DNA of 20,058 nucleotides, taken from positions 1 to 20,058 of the forward strand of contig LRSR01009578.1 in the NCBI GenBank assembly GCA_001579985.1, in the 5' to 3' direction. Position 1 is the stretch's first letter. The number at the start of each line of letters is the position of its first letter. A program made the position numbers and the translations under genes. The notes under the pieces were generated by a model. It ran no database searches and was not told the origin of the DNA. It saw only the letters and a list, made by a program, of their open reading frames with translations. Of the stretch, positions 1-10,828 are shown one piece after another. Origin of the DNA: Hypsibius dujardini. Its lineage: Eukaryota > Tardigrada > Eutardigrada > Parachela > Hypsibiidae.

Positions 1-1181
1 ATGTTCATCGACGGTTCAGTCGGATGATGGACGGCCAGTCAAGATAGCGTGTAAGAACCCTCCGGAAGTTGAGAGTGTCTCTCCGAATCGTGACGGTCAA
101 TTCTTTACAAGTTAGACGAGATAAAATCCAGCGGAGGACAGTCAGTGCAGAAGGTGGACCTTTCATTCGTATTGTCCGTTTGGTTGAACACACTATTTCC
201 CGAAAGAATTGCTCGAGTTGCTGACTGTCCGTCCGACCGTCTGTCCGACCGTCCGACCGTTTCCCTCCCGACGATCCGTTCACCTTCTGACCTAACTGGA
301 GAACTTTACGGAGTGAAAGTTTATCTTCTAGATGAACCACCCTTCTTCCGGACAAACCGTCAACCATCTGACCGACTGTTTATTTCTCGGGCGCGAACTG
401 GTCCGCATTGCGACTGACTGACTATCTACAGTTTGGAATGTAGAAACCCTCCAACTTAAACAGAACTGACCGTCTGCCTTGCCGACCGTCTGTCCAACAT
501 TCGGCCAGACCTTCACCCAACCAGTATTGCACCATTCATCTTCTGTAATGACGGTCCCGGCGCCCACCTTTAGGACTGACCATCCGTCTTCCCGCAGAAG
601 TACCTGCCTTCCTGACGAACTGTCGGCCTTTCGGACTGACCGTCCGTCTGTTCATCCGTCCGTCCGTCCGTCCGTCCGTCCGTCTTCTTTTCGAACAGAA
701 AACAATCGCAGTAAAACTGCTTAGCACTAATTTATCAATTGGAGCTCGGATAGATAAAGAATCATCCTTTAATTAGGAGTGACATATACAAAGACTATAT
801 GTACTCTCAACGAGAAAACCTTCAAAGCGTGAATAACGTTCCTGCTTTTGGTTTCAATTTGCAGTGCAGTGTCAAAAACAAGACTCTAAAGGGTCAGGTA
901 GAGGTAGTACGAGTATATCTAAATTAGCAGCCGAACCGACCGGCCAGCTCATCCACCCCACCCACACCTCACTCGATCTCAATCTTCAAGTATGAGCTCA
1001 TAGAAGCAGACTGGCACTGCAACAAAGCACGTCACCGCTTCAAGCACTCAAACCTTTTCCCTCGCTGTATTTCTTCTCTCGTTAACGCCCGCTTCACTTT
1101 CCGGTCTGTGTCGTTTTATCGGTTTACATTGGCCCGATTTTATTTAATAACTTTAGGAAGCTGGTGTAAAGTGTACTAAAA
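1..1181. other. Upstream spacer and 5' flank of the UBASH3 homologue
   Basis: I see no convincing gene here. Positions about 200-700 are a degenerate mixture of GTCC, GACC and GTCT units; the open frames across them exist only because the repeat lacks stops. From about 740 to 1181 the sequence is ordinary mixed-composition DNA that must hold the promoter and 5'UTR of the downstream gene. An AT-rich stretch at about 1138-1152 is the closest thing to a TATA-like element, but it is not a clear match. A pyrimidine-poor ctttag at 1151-1156 could be a splice acceptor of a 5'UTR intron; this is only a possibility. Confidence 0.5.
210..700. repeat. Degenerate GTCC/GACC/GTCT tetranucleotide tract
   Basis: Units of the type gtcc, gacc and gtct recur loosely from about 210 and end in a clean run of GTCC repeats at about 655-684. 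The clean core followed by degenerate copies looks like an old microsatellite that has decayed and been partly re-expanded. All overlapping open reading frames are explained by the repeat. Confidence 0.75.
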
Positions 1182-2777
1182 ATGGACGAACACGCCGTTG
1201 CCGTGCCGGAGAAGTCGCAGACGGAAAACGGTGGAGCAAAAACAGAACAACCCAAACCTTCTACATCATCAACCTCCTCATCTAATAATATGGACATTTT
1301 ATTACGGATGGGATTCCCGATGGATCGAGCGTAAGAGATTGCGCTATAATATTTCGTCTCAACTGCTTAGCCATTATTCTACGTGTAATTCGTTGCAGTG
1401 AGAAGGCACTGACATGTACGGGCGATGTCAGCGTGCCTGCTGCCATCGACTGGATCCTCTCCCACAAGGATGATCCCTTACTCGACGTGCAAGACCAGCG
1501 GGAATATCTCGTTTACCTCTGCCCTTCCGGTCCGTTACTGGAGAAGATTGAGGAGTTTCTAAACAAGACAGTTGAGACGTCCGGCCGGAATGGGGCGCAC
1601 CTCCACATGCCGCATATTACCATGTGCCACGCGTTCAAGGTAATTTTACCCGGCACACTTTGATTGATTGATATTTTGATGAATTAATTCTGCTGAGTTT
1701 CTACAGCAAAAGCACGAGATTTTTACACTCGTATTGACAGATTGATTGCTCGGTTGACCTGTTTGACGATCTGGTTCATGAGGAAATATTTTTGTCAATT
1801 TTCTACAGTAAAATTAAGCAGTTTTATATAGTGAATGAGTAATTGATTGATCGATTGACTCTTTTTGGTGGGTTTTAAACGGGGTTTTCTGCTATTTTTC
1901 ACAGACAACGGCGTCCAATATCCCGGCAATGCTGAAAGCGTTGCAGAAAACTAACGCTTCCGTAGCTAATACTGTGGGGACATTACCGGATTTGTCTAAA
2001 TTGGAACGGTACACGTCGGAGAGTTTCATCGGCCTGTTTCTGGATAAAGCCGTGGACAAAGTGCTGAAGCAGTTGTCGGAGTCGTTAGTTGCAGCACTCC
2101 AGCCTTTCAGTGGTATGTACTACACAGTATACAGGCATTGAGGCTTTTATTTTGTAATTAGGTAGAATTAAGTTACTTTATTTCTTTCCTCTGTGCTTGT
2201 ACTTTAGTGTTTCATCAGAAGTGAGTGGACAATTCAAGGCCCTTGTGTTAAAAATTGATGAATGTTTGTAGAGAAATGGATCGTAGTTTCGCATGACAGT
2301 CAATTTGTGAAAAATAAGTGAGATGATCGCAAATCGCAATGAACTGGATCGATTGATAAAGTCGTTCTCATAAACAGACAGTGTGATGATTTCTTCATTC
2401 CACATTTTTAGACAAGCCCATACCACACAACTCGGAAAAGGCCTTCCACCTCACCCTGGCCTACCATTTCGAGGCCAGCCAATTCGAAACCATTCACGCG
2501 CTTAGCAAACGGATTCCGTTGAAAACGGGTGCCTCCTGGAACATTCTGCTCTTGTCAAGAGACGCAAGATTTCATTCCCACGAGGTTGGTTGGCTCTTTG
2601 GGTGCATGTTGGCAAGACGCCCACGATTAATTGAGCCATATAGCAGTCAGTCAGTCAGACAAACAGACTCTCTGGTAGGTAGTTAGACATAAAACAGCCA
2701 GCCAACCAGACAGCCAGATCATCAGACAGGTAGACAGGCACACAGACTAACAGGCAGGCAGGCAGGCAGGTCAGACT

Positions 2778-2815
<38 letters not shown>

Positions 2816-5393
2816 TAGACAGATAGTTAGCCAGACAGATAGACAGACAGCCATACAAGTAAAGCGACAGACAAACAGACAAATACCTAGTCATGTATTC
2901 CTTCTAATGTATATTAAGCGCTGTTACAGGTCTTCAAAATGGTTCATCCATGGAGCACCGCCATATCTCACCGGGACGACGAGATTCCCTTCATAAAAAA
3001 CGATTACGTCTACGTCGCGCCCAAGCAGAACAGCGCCACATCCACTAACGCCCATCCTGCCGGCTGGGTGTCCGCCGTCAGTTGGTCCACTGGTTGTTCC
3101 GGCGTCGTACCCCTCACCGGCATCGAACGGACCTTCTCCTCCGATGCATGGATCCTTCACGCATGCATCCCGTACAGCACGCTTCGTCTTCAGACCGGGA
3201 GTCTTATCAGCGATCTCAACTGTTTCCCTTCTGCGCAGCGAGCGAGATGGGTGGAGAAGCTGCCGGCTCGGGAAGCGAAGCACCTCCACCCGGCGGAGGT
3301 GGAATCCAGGCGGTTGGATAAATACGGAGTGGATCAGGAGTTGAGGAAACAGAGTGCGACGGTTCAGAGGAAAAGTTCCACCGGGACGAAGAAAGGGTCA
3401 ACCAGCTCGAATAGTGCCGCAGCGGCGGCAGGGGCCACCGCGTTTGTGATGCGACACGGAGAGCGGATGGATTTTGTCTTTGGGGTGGATTGGATTCATA
3501 AGTGCTTCGACGGGGAAGGTGAGGGAGCCTCACAATTTACTTTGAAATCTTTTTATGTAAAAATTCTGTCAGTACAAGTTTTCTTTAACTCATAGTGCTT
3601 AAATATTATATGGGAATAAGAGCTTGTAGTAGAGAAATGGCAACAAAGTATCTCATGGTTGATACTTGCATTACGTGAAGTCCTGGTGTAAGGATTAAGG
3701 ATTCCTTTAATTTAAAGAATTGACGATTTCGTATAGACCTGACTTCCTCGAGCTTGATAGTTTTTTTTCCATTGCATATTGATAACTTTAAAATTTATTC
3801 GGCCGCGCGTAATTCCTGTGGTAGAATCTCGAGATAACGATGTGAAAAATTGAACAAAAAACTATGCAATTTAGCCGTTGATGTTTACATATAGATTTGC
3901 ATTTAATGTGAAGACAAATGACTTGCGGTTTACATTGTGAATAGATTAACACTATCTAGATTTAATGCCACGTTAAATTCCCGTGGGGTAAGAAAGAAAA
4001 GTACCAGAAGAGCTGTGCTAGAATTCAACAGCGAAATTGCAAGAGAACTCCAGAGCTAATTCACGAAACCGATGAAGCATTAGTATGTACAAATTGTCAA
4101 TATTTAACAAATCCGGCATCGCTTTAAACCCCTCCTTCATTCTTCCGTTTCTTTGGGTTTTTTTTCAGTTCCGGTTTTTAAAAGAAAGTTAAGATCAAGA
4201 TCCCAACTTTGGTTATTAAGAATTTGTGGTCCACTCTTCGTAGAATCTTTTATTATTGCTAATACTTTTTTATCGTTACAGGCAACTTTACCCGGTTGGA
4301 CTTGAACATGCCGAAGTCCGTTCCCAAGCGTCGCTCAGGTCCGGGTGCCTACGTCCGTGACCCTCCCCTCACATACATGGGAGTTTTTCAAGCTCAAACG
4401 ACCGGCCGTGCCATGAAGGACCACGGAATTACATTCAGTCGGGTCTTCACCTCGCCTGCCCTTCGATCGATCCAGACAGCTGCCGGTGTTCTTGAAGGTA
4501 CGAGTACAGTTATGCTGTTTCATCGGATGCGCAGTTCTTATTATGGATGTTGAAGACTTTTGCTGCAACAACCTCTGTATCGTTTTGCAGCATTCAAGGA
4601 CCCACCAAAACTGTGCATAGAACCGGGCCTGTACGAATGGTTGGGATGGGTGAGGGAAGCCCATCCGGACTGGTTGTCAACGGCAGAGCTCCAGGCAGCG
4701 GGGGTCTCGGTCGATTCGGAGTACCAACCCTGTTTTTCAGCTCATCAGCTGGACTTCAACGAAGATGTTGAAGGTTTCTACACAAGGAATGGATTAGTCG
4801 TTCGGAGGATCATGCAGAAGCATGGACACGAAGGTGAATTATACTTTCCTGACGTGTATCACCGAATTCTTTGCCTGTATATGTCTGCTTGTTTGTCTGT
4901 CTGTCTGTATGTCAGTCGGTCTGTATGGCTGAATGACTGTATGTCAGTCTGTGTGATTATCAATCTGTCTGCCTTTTTGCCTATCTTTTTGCCTAGCTGT
5001 CTGTGTCCGCCTTCAAGCCAGACAGTGAAAGCTAAATCTTTTGCAGGTGGGAATTTCCTGTTTGTCGCTCATGCCTCCAGTCTGGACACGTGCACACGGC
5101 AACTGATTGGCGCGACACCACGGTCGCATATCGACATGACGCGGATAACACAACGTGTGCCGTATTGCGCTGTGGTAACTTGTTGTCCAGGTCCCGAGCA
5201 GACGTGGCAGTTGAAGAATCCACCATTCCCCGCTCTGACGCACGGGCAAAACATCAAGTTTAACGCGATCCAGACATTCATCACGCCTGAATCGACCTAC
5301 GACAGAGATATGCAGGACGATCTCGAAAATTTGGCACGGCATTCTGCTAGAAGCAAGAGCAGCAGTCTTTCTGTGGCTCCGGTGAAGAAGTGA
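1182..5393 (+). CDS. UBASH3: UBASH3 (Sts/TULA)-like ubiquitin-associated SH3 histidine phosphatase, 8 exons, 721 aa
   Basis: Exons: 1182-1330, 1399-1639, 1905-2112, 2412-2584, 2930-3518, 4282-4497, 4591-4833, 5047-5393. All junctions are GT-AG and join in frame to a TGA stop. Domains in order: UBA (MDILLRMGFPMDRAEKA, residues about 38-80); 2H phosphoesterase with two H-x-T motifs (H122/T124 in PHITMCH and H212/T214 in FHLTLAYHF); SH3 (about 259-325, including GWVSAVSWSTGCSGVVP); basic Ser/Ala-rich linker (about 395-427); C-terminal phosphoglycerate-mutase-type phosphatase with R432-H433-G-E-R436, R515 in FTSPALRSIQTA and H615 in FVAHASSLD. The architecture and catalytic residues match vertebrate UBASH3A/B, which are slightly shorter (about 620-660 aa). 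Vertebrate members dephosphorylate Syk/ZAP-70-family kinases and bind ubiquitin and CBL in the cytoplasm; the substrate here is unknown. All catalytic residues are kept, so activity like the B (Sts-1) form is inferred. The first in-frame ATG is used. Confidence 0.93.
1640..1904 (+). other. UBASH3 intron 2 with scattered TGAT repeats
   Basis: GT-AG intron of 265 bp between the two halves of the 2H phosphoesterase domain. It holds several short clusters of TGAT/TTGA units (about 1661-1672, 1738-1755 and 1841-1858) and nothing else recognisable. Confidence 0.7.
2641..2885 (+). repeat. GACA/GGCA tetranucleotide tract filling UBASH3 intron 4
   Basis: The tract starts with cagt units, passes through GGCA repeats (about 2752-2770) into a clean GACA run (about 2776-2814), and decays into gata/gaca variants. 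It fills most of the 345 bp intron 2585-2929. Reading frames across it on either strand are repeat artefacts. Confidence 0.9.
3519..4281 (+). other. UBASH3 intron 5 (763 bp)
   Basis: This is the longest intron of the gene and falls just after the RHGER-containing part of the phosphatase domain. It is AT-rich with a T-rich stretch before the acceptor. I see no gene, element ends or strong repeats in it. Confidence 0.7.
4870..5000 (+). repeat. GTCT/TGTC tract in UBASH3 intron 7
   Basis: Degenerate gtct, tgta and cagt units with a short clean core at about 4893-4909. It lies inside the intron 4834-5046 and occupies most of it. The unit is the same as in intron 4 but in the opposite orientation relative to transcription. 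Confidence 0.85.
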
Positions 5394-5416
5394 TTTTAAG
5401 AATGGATATGATCCGC

Positions 5417-5422
5417 TTTATT
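5417..5422 (-). terminator. Candidate poly(A) signal of the P450 gene
   Basis: TTTATT on the + strand reads AATAAA on the minus strand, about 240 nt past the P450 stop. If used, the P450 3'UTR would run to within a few tens of bases of the UBASH3 stop, making the two transcripts convergent and possibly overlapping. No consensus AATAAA was seen for UBASH3 on the + strand in this spacer. Confidence 0.35.
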
Positions 5423-5660
5423 TTTTAGTTCCACTTATTTAACTGTGATTCAGTTCCTGAACCTGATAAGTTTCTAATGTATTGTTCATGCTGTGCATAC
5501 AAAAATTAAGAAGAATTTTAAACTTTTTGCCGTTCAATTCAATTCAACTCACTCTTTCCGGTGCTCTTTTTCAGTATTATTATTTAACAGCCTAAGAAAG
5601 CGTACAGGGAACTCACTTCACAAATTTCTATGAAAGAAAAAATACGGTGAAATTTTGTAA

Positions 5661-8611
5661 TTACATAGGCAGGAGACTAGCCCGTCTGAAGAAACTAAGC
5701 CCAATATCAAAGCGACGCGGCGTGAAAACCAATTCGAATGTCGGAGGCTCCAAAACCGCATCGCCGATGCTCTGCTCCATCGTAGCAAGGGTGGTGCCCC
5801 TGGGCAAGCTGACTTGGAAGCGGTTCATCAGATTCGCGAAGAACAGGAAGATGACATCGGTCACGAATGCCTGGCCCGGGCATTGGCGTAAACCTGTAAT
5901 GAAAATCAGTTTTGATTCATCCCATTTACTAGTCACTTTTCGATTGGGCATAGTAATTGCGGAGCAATTCAGAGATGGCGACAAAAAATGATTAATTTCA
6001 TCTAGTCCATTAAACTTTAGGCGGATAAAAAAGGTTTTTCAGTTGAGACGTTAAGTAACTAAAACCCTTGGCTTAGTCGAAATTATTTGCCTACTTTTAG
6101 CTTCCAAACTCAAAGCTTTAGTGACTGAAACTGTGAGTTAATTTTTTTGAGAAATTGAAAAACTTAAAACTGCAAAACTAGTGGCTGAAGGTTTCAGCTC
6201 AGCATGAGGATAGTATTGTTCGTATATTATTATATTAATATATATTATTTTAAGTTTTGCCATCGCATCGCTACGGCATATTTACCTGTTGAGAAGGGGA
6301 TGAAATATGGAGGGTTGAAAAGCTGACCGTTCGCATCGAAGAACCGCTCCGGACGGAATTCGTTAGGGTTTTCCCAGTAGAGGGGATCGCGGTTGATGTT
6401 GTAGAGGTTCGGTAAGACTGCCGTTCCTTGGGGAATACAGTACCCGAGCACCTCAACGTCTTCCGTGGTGCAGCGCGGTGCACCCAACGGCAAGACGCTC
6501 CCGAGACGGTGAGTCTCTCGGCATATCGCTTCCACGAATGGCAAGGAACCTAAAAATGGGAAACTTTAGCAGGTCTCATTGGTTCCATCTTAGAATTTGC
6601 TAAGGTCTAACCTTTGTCACTAGTCTCAATCCATCGCCCGGTGCCAATGACCTTGTCCAGCTCCTGATATAACTTTTGCTGAGCTTCCGGTTGTTGGACC
6701 ATGAAGTACAATGCCCATGCTAGTGTGGCTGTTGTGGGCATCGTGCCCGCTCCGAATAAGTTGTTTAGTTGGGCTATTAGTTCGGGTTCTAAAAGGAAGA
6801 CATGCTCAAATTCATGTTTATGTTTATGTCATGTCATGTCTGTCTGTCTGTTTGTCTGTCTACTTGTCTGTGTTTGTATCTGTCTGTCTAATTATCTGTG
6901 TCTGTGTGTCTGTCTATGTGTCTCTGTGTCTGTCTGGTTGCCTGTTTTTCTGCCTGTCTGGTATATATAGCTACCATCAAAATAGGTATCTTCTCCGTTC
7001 TCTTCCAGATCTTTAGCCCGCTGCCATTGGAAGGCCTCAATGTAATCTCGAGACCCATCAGCGTCCAACGACAGCTGATCATGGACCTCAATCTCCCGCC
7101 GGAACATTTTTCCCAACGTCGCAACGGTTGTCCTGTATTTGTTCACTATTGCCTTGTACTTTCCTGGTAGTAAGCGGAGCCATGGGAATATCTGTAGCGG
7201 TTCCACGCCCTTGACGACCATATGCGCCTGATCTAAAAAGCTGTTGATGGCATCGACGCGTCTATCGTTCGGGGCAGGATGGAAGCCCAGCATAACCATG
7301 CAAAGTATGTTGACGATAGCCGACCGGACCATCGGCAGAGCTTCCATGGGGCGGCCATAACCGCGTTCTAGTTTGTCGGAAAAGTACTGCACCTCGTCCA
7401 GGATGAGGGTTTGCGTGCGCATTTTACCGATACCGAGGTTGCGGAGAGCGGTCATGTTGAATTTCCGGATTGTCTGCCATTGATGACCGCTGGTCATTCC
7501 GATTCCTATCACATTACGCAACAGTCTTATATCATTTGTTTCGGAGTTTTTATTTATTTTTCATCGCAATATTGTAGTTTGAAAATCCAAAATTTTTGTC
7601 TAATCGTTACCTGTTGGTATACTTTCTTGATACTTTCTTGATACTTTCTCAGAATCAGAAATACAATCTTATAGTTTTTAAAGCGATAAAATAGTGCAAT
7701 TAAACATAATTATAGCCCACTTAAAAGTAGATTTAGACTTACCGGTAAGTCTAACAGTATCAAAAATTGGATTGCATTATTTTATAACTCAGTATCAAAT
7801 ATTTAAATTAAATTAAAAGTGAAACTCGTGTCAAGCGCTTGAGAATGGTTTGAGACAGGCTTTTGTTAATCTTTCCATCGACCTTCTTGTCCTTCCATAG
7901 TTATTTTTTATTTTACTCTTCGCTGATGTGATTCCGCAACTATTGGACTGACCTCTTGCTTTTCCATCCTTCCGCCATCCATTGGTGACTCCGTTAACGA
8001 AGCCCGGTCGTCGACTGGCGAACGCAGCTGACTTATCCACGTAAGCTGCTTTAATGGCGTCAAAGTCGTTTAGAACTACCGTTAATCGGTTGCCCAAGTA
8101 GACGGTGAAGACGTTGCCGTAGATCTTGCCGAGTTCCTGAAACTTTAGGTGGGCGTTGTGAAGCAGAAAAGGCGCTGATCCGACAAACGGCAGACCTAGT
8201 AAAACAACGAGCCGAAAATGTGAACTTTTACTGAAATTGCTTATTTGATATGTTGCTCTAATAACAAAGTTTTTTGTTCGATTGAGAGCACAGAAAAATT
8301 TGCCATAGAACTTGCGTACTGAAATAATTAGTTGTGAGTATTAATAATATAAATAGTTAATAGAAAATGTGGAGTGTTATAAGGGAGTATTATAATGCAA
8401 TTTCAAATAAAATATCATCCATATTTCTTATCAAATATTTAGTAACAAAAAGTATTTCCAGCATCCTTAGATCAATTTAGGCCTTACCTACTGGCCCGGG
8501 AGGAGCACCCTTCGGTCTGCGATTGTACCAAAAAAAGGTACGAACCGACAGGAGAATGAGAACCACAAAGGACAGCAGGACAGGGGAATTGAAGTTTTCC
8601 AGGGAAAGCAT
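5661..8611 (-). CDS. Clan-2 (CYP2-like) microsomal cytochrome P450, 6 exons, 523 aa
   Basis: Exons in transcript order: 8611-8488, 8195-7953, 7505-6975, 6788-6612, 6549-6286, 5893-5661. All five introns are GT-AG and all are phase 1. The protein starts with a hydrophobic membrane anchor (about residues 9-28) and a proline hinge (PPGPVGLPFVGS), as in endoplasmic-reticulum P450s. P450 signatures follow: helix C W132-x-x-x-R136, helix I GAGTMPTT (312-319), helix K E370-T-H-R373, RPERF (424-428), and the haem loop [10 protein letters not shown] with C451 as thiolate ligand. The 523-residue length is normal. GxPLG-type K-helix context and the NLYNINRDP stretch resemble CYP2-clan enzymes. The family would insert one oxygen atom from O2 into a lipophilic substrate using NADPH-P450 reductase; substrate unknown. 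Odd points: the I-helix acid-threonine pair is replaced by Met-Pro, and Gln follows the CPG instead of the common Glu. The junction at 7505 has a weak pyrimidine tract, but it is the acceptor that keeps frame with the donor at 7952. Confidence 0.9.
5894..6285 (-). other. P450 intron 5, interrupting the haem-binding loop
   Basis: 392 bp GT-AG phase-1 intron that splits the Gly codon of FSTG|LRQC, directly before the Cys ligand. It is AT-rich, with an ATATTA-type tract at about 6222-6250. No other feature seen. Confidence 0.8.
6825..6962 (-). repeat. GTCT/GTTT tract filling a P450 intron
   Basis: On the + strand the intron 6789-6974 is dominated by gtct, gttt and gtgt units, with the cleanest part at 6838-6862. 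It accounts for most of this 186 bp intron between the exon ending ...GEDTYFD and the I-helix exon. The serine/cysteine/valine-rich open frames here are repeat artefacts. Confidence 0.85.
7619..7649. repeat. 11-bp tandem repeat (atactttcttg) x about 3
   Basis: Three near-perfect head-to-tail copies of an 11 bp unit inside the P450 intron 7506-7952. A short tandem duplication with no evident function. Confidence 0.8.
7733..7754. repeat. Perfect 22-bp palindrome in a P450 intron
   Basis: The sequence ttagacttaccggtaagtctaa equals its own reverse complement over all 22 bases. It lies in the intron 7506-7952. Because of its symmetry it shows a consensus-like 5' splice site (CGG|GTAAGT-like) on each strand. 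It could be a protein-binding site, a short hairpin or chance. Confidence 0.7.
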
Positions 8612-9850
8612 CGAAGTAAGGAGCGAAGGCTGGAAGCGAAAGTAAGGCATACTAAAGCAATTTCCTTTAGCAAAAAGTTGGTTTCATCTCAGTTATAATC
8701 TTAACTTATTTTAACAAGGGACGGCAAAACATTTTATGAAAACTACGAAGAAGTGAAGTTGGGTTTTCCTTAAACGAAACATTTTCAGCCAAACAAAATA
8801 CTGAGAGATGGGGCAATTTCTTTCGGCGGGCTTGGAAATTTTTAGGTCGTTTGAGTTATCACAATTTATGATCCCGCACGAGATCATGATGTTAAAAGTG
8901 ATGATAAGGAATATTGTTGGGCGCACCATTCGCAGCGATCTTAAGGATGTCGTTGTAAATCTGTTGCACGCGGCAGTATCTTCTCGCCTTTGGAGGGGAC
9001 CACATGAGATTTTCGTTAGCTAACGTGCGAAGAGACATCAAAAGTATATTTTCTTGTGATAAGCTATTTTGTGATAACGAATCAAATCCTTCTCCCTGTT
9101 TGTTGATACGAAAATTTAATGATCGCTTCTGCGAATATTTGTAGGTTTGTTGATGTGGTGAGACTTCGTAGCGATTTCTTGCGCTTCTTTGTGTCGTTTT
9201 TCCTGTGCGGTATTTTTGGCGGCAATGAAAGCGGCCAAAAATAGGATGCCGGAAAACAATAAAACAAAAGGCGGAGTGGGCTTAATTTTTGTTGTCGGAT
9301 GTGGAGATAGTTGAGTCGTCGTCTAATGAACACGAGACTGCGTTACAGTTTCGTTCGTTTTCGTTAATTTCCATTCCCTGGGAAGCACTGTACGTTCCCA
9401 ATCTCAAGGGTCGATTATACCCCCACCTCCGCTTATTCACATCAAGCTTGAGCGGATCGTTCAATTCCGTTCACATGTCACCGATTGGTTCGTTGGTTTT
9501 TGCCTTACAGGCTATGCTACCTTGCTTGATTGAGGAGTGCATTGAAAATGCGTTCATAAATCCGAAAAAACATTTGTGGAGTCGTTTTCGAAGTGGAAGA
9601 GGTTTTCAAGCTAGCTTGATGTTGATTTGTTGATTTTGGTTTTAAAATTTTTAAGTCAGTGAAGTCTAAGTGAATCTGAATGAACAACCAAGCGAGCGAC
9701 GGAACGTGTTTTCTTGCCGGACCTAAAATCGACCCATGAGATTGTTTTGGGAATTTTTTGGATATTCAAATTCATATGCATGCAGATGAATTCAAATCAT
9801 TCAGTCAAAAGTGACGACTCTCATTCTTTAAGGGAAAAAATGGAAAAAGT
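8612..9850. other. Spacer between the P450 and the tRNA; P450 promoter region
   Basis: About 1.2 kb of AT-rich DNA. Open frames of up to 114 codons occur (for example 9289-9633 on +), but none shows a recognisable domain, good codon bias or splice sites joining it to anything. The 5' flank of the P450 must lie at 8612 onward; no clear TATA box was found there. Confidence 0.5.
9844..9848 (-). terminator. Pol III T-run terminator of tRNA-Gln
   Basis: Five T residues on the minus strand begin three bases after the tRNA discriminator base, with a second T-run at about 9835-9840. This is the standard RNA polymerase III stop. Confidence 0.85.
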
Positions 9851-9922
9851 AGGCCGTACCGAGAATCGAACTCGGGTCACGAGATTCAGAGTCTCGTGTG
9901 CTAACCGCTACACCATACAGCC
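9851..9922 (-). tRNA. tRNA-Gln (anticodon CTG)
   Basis: The minus strand folds as a full cloverleaf: a 7 bp acceptor stem (GGCTGTA with TACGGCC, one G-T pair), a D arm containing GTGTAGCGGTTAGCAC, a 5 bp anticodon stem CGAGA/TCTCG enclosing CTCTGAA (anticodon CTG), and a T arm CCGAG-TTCGATT-CTCGG. The anticodon arm with ACTCTGAATC is typical of eukaryotic tRNA-Gln. The internal B box (GAGTTCGATTC) is present. There is no intron and no encoded CCA, as expected in a eukaryotic nucleus. It decodes CAG glutamine codons. Confidence 0.96.
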
Positions 9923-10828
9923 TTCACAAATCAGTAAGTAGAGCAATGTTTATGTATTCGGGTGTTCATGATGTGTCGAAAAAGGAAAACTCGCCAGAAT
10001 GTATGTCTGTTTATGATTTGTCTTGAAATATTTGGACAAAACTTAAAAACAATTCCAAGAATTACTTTTAGAATATATTTGTTAAAATTTGGCCTATTTT
10101 GTTCGACCTTGATAGCTGTCGCAATTACTGACAGTCGTCGCCTCCGAAGGGTTCGTTATGTTCTGGGCGAAAATCGAGCAGACTATACCGGAGACAAAGG
10201 TAAAACTCTACTGCACAGTCGCCCAACCGATGGCAATTCGTTTCACAAAAACCGGTTTCGTCCAATCGCGCCATTACTTCGTTTATAAAACAGCCTCACA
10301 ATAATAACATTTCCTTGTTACTACTGTGAAGCTTTAGTAAGCTGCCAGAAGTGGGAACGTAATATCGATTCATAATTGGGGAATATTTTTTTACTCCACC
10401 AAAAATTCGGCGTACTAGCAAGGAGCTCGTGAGGAGCTCTCGTTTTCAATCCAAATTGGTTTCTCACAACAATAAGTTTGTTGTCAGTTATAACCAGGAC
10501 CAGAAGAATTAGTTAAATTAACTACATACGTTACTCTTATACATTGCTAAGTGGCAAAAGCCAAAAGACCAGGGGAGGTACAAAAGTCATGAGAAAAAAA
10601 TGTCAACAATTCCTAGGAATGCACTCTAATAAAGCCGAAAAAACAGGCAATCTATAAAAGAGTGCACACTGCAGAGATTTCGAAAAGTTAGTTTCAAGAT
10701 GGAAAAGAAACAATCAACCGCATTGAGCTATAAAAAATAGTTTGGCGTGGGAAAAAAATCAACCAAAACAATTCCAAACAAAGGCTTAATTAATACTTCT
10801 AGAAATTGATCATTTTCCGCAAATACAG
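9923..10828. other. Spacer without recognised genes
   Basis: About 900 bp between the tRNA and the inverted-repeat element. A 108-codon + strand open frame (9962-10288) has no recognisable domain and no coding-like composition. Short self-similar gagctc motifs occur at about 10423-10440. Nothing else is supported. Confidence 0.5.

Noticed and set aside
5-727. Several overlapping frames on both strands near the left edge
   Set aside because: All lie in the degenerate GTCC/GACC tract, which lacks stop codons by composition; Arg/Pro/Ser/Thr-rich products show no domain.
2641-2885. Regular short repeats that might suggest a CRISPR array
   Set aside because: The unit is four bases with no spacers, and the DNA is eukaryotic intron.
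5647-5991. 114-codon + strand Lys/Arg-rich frame
   Set aside because: It is the antisense of the last P450 exon and its intron.
7411-7641. 76-codon + strand frame
   Set aside because: It is antisense to the P450 exon 6975-7505 and continues into its intron.
9289-9633. 114-codon + strand frame
   Set aside because: No recognised domain, no splice or homology support, and a composition like the surrounding spacer.
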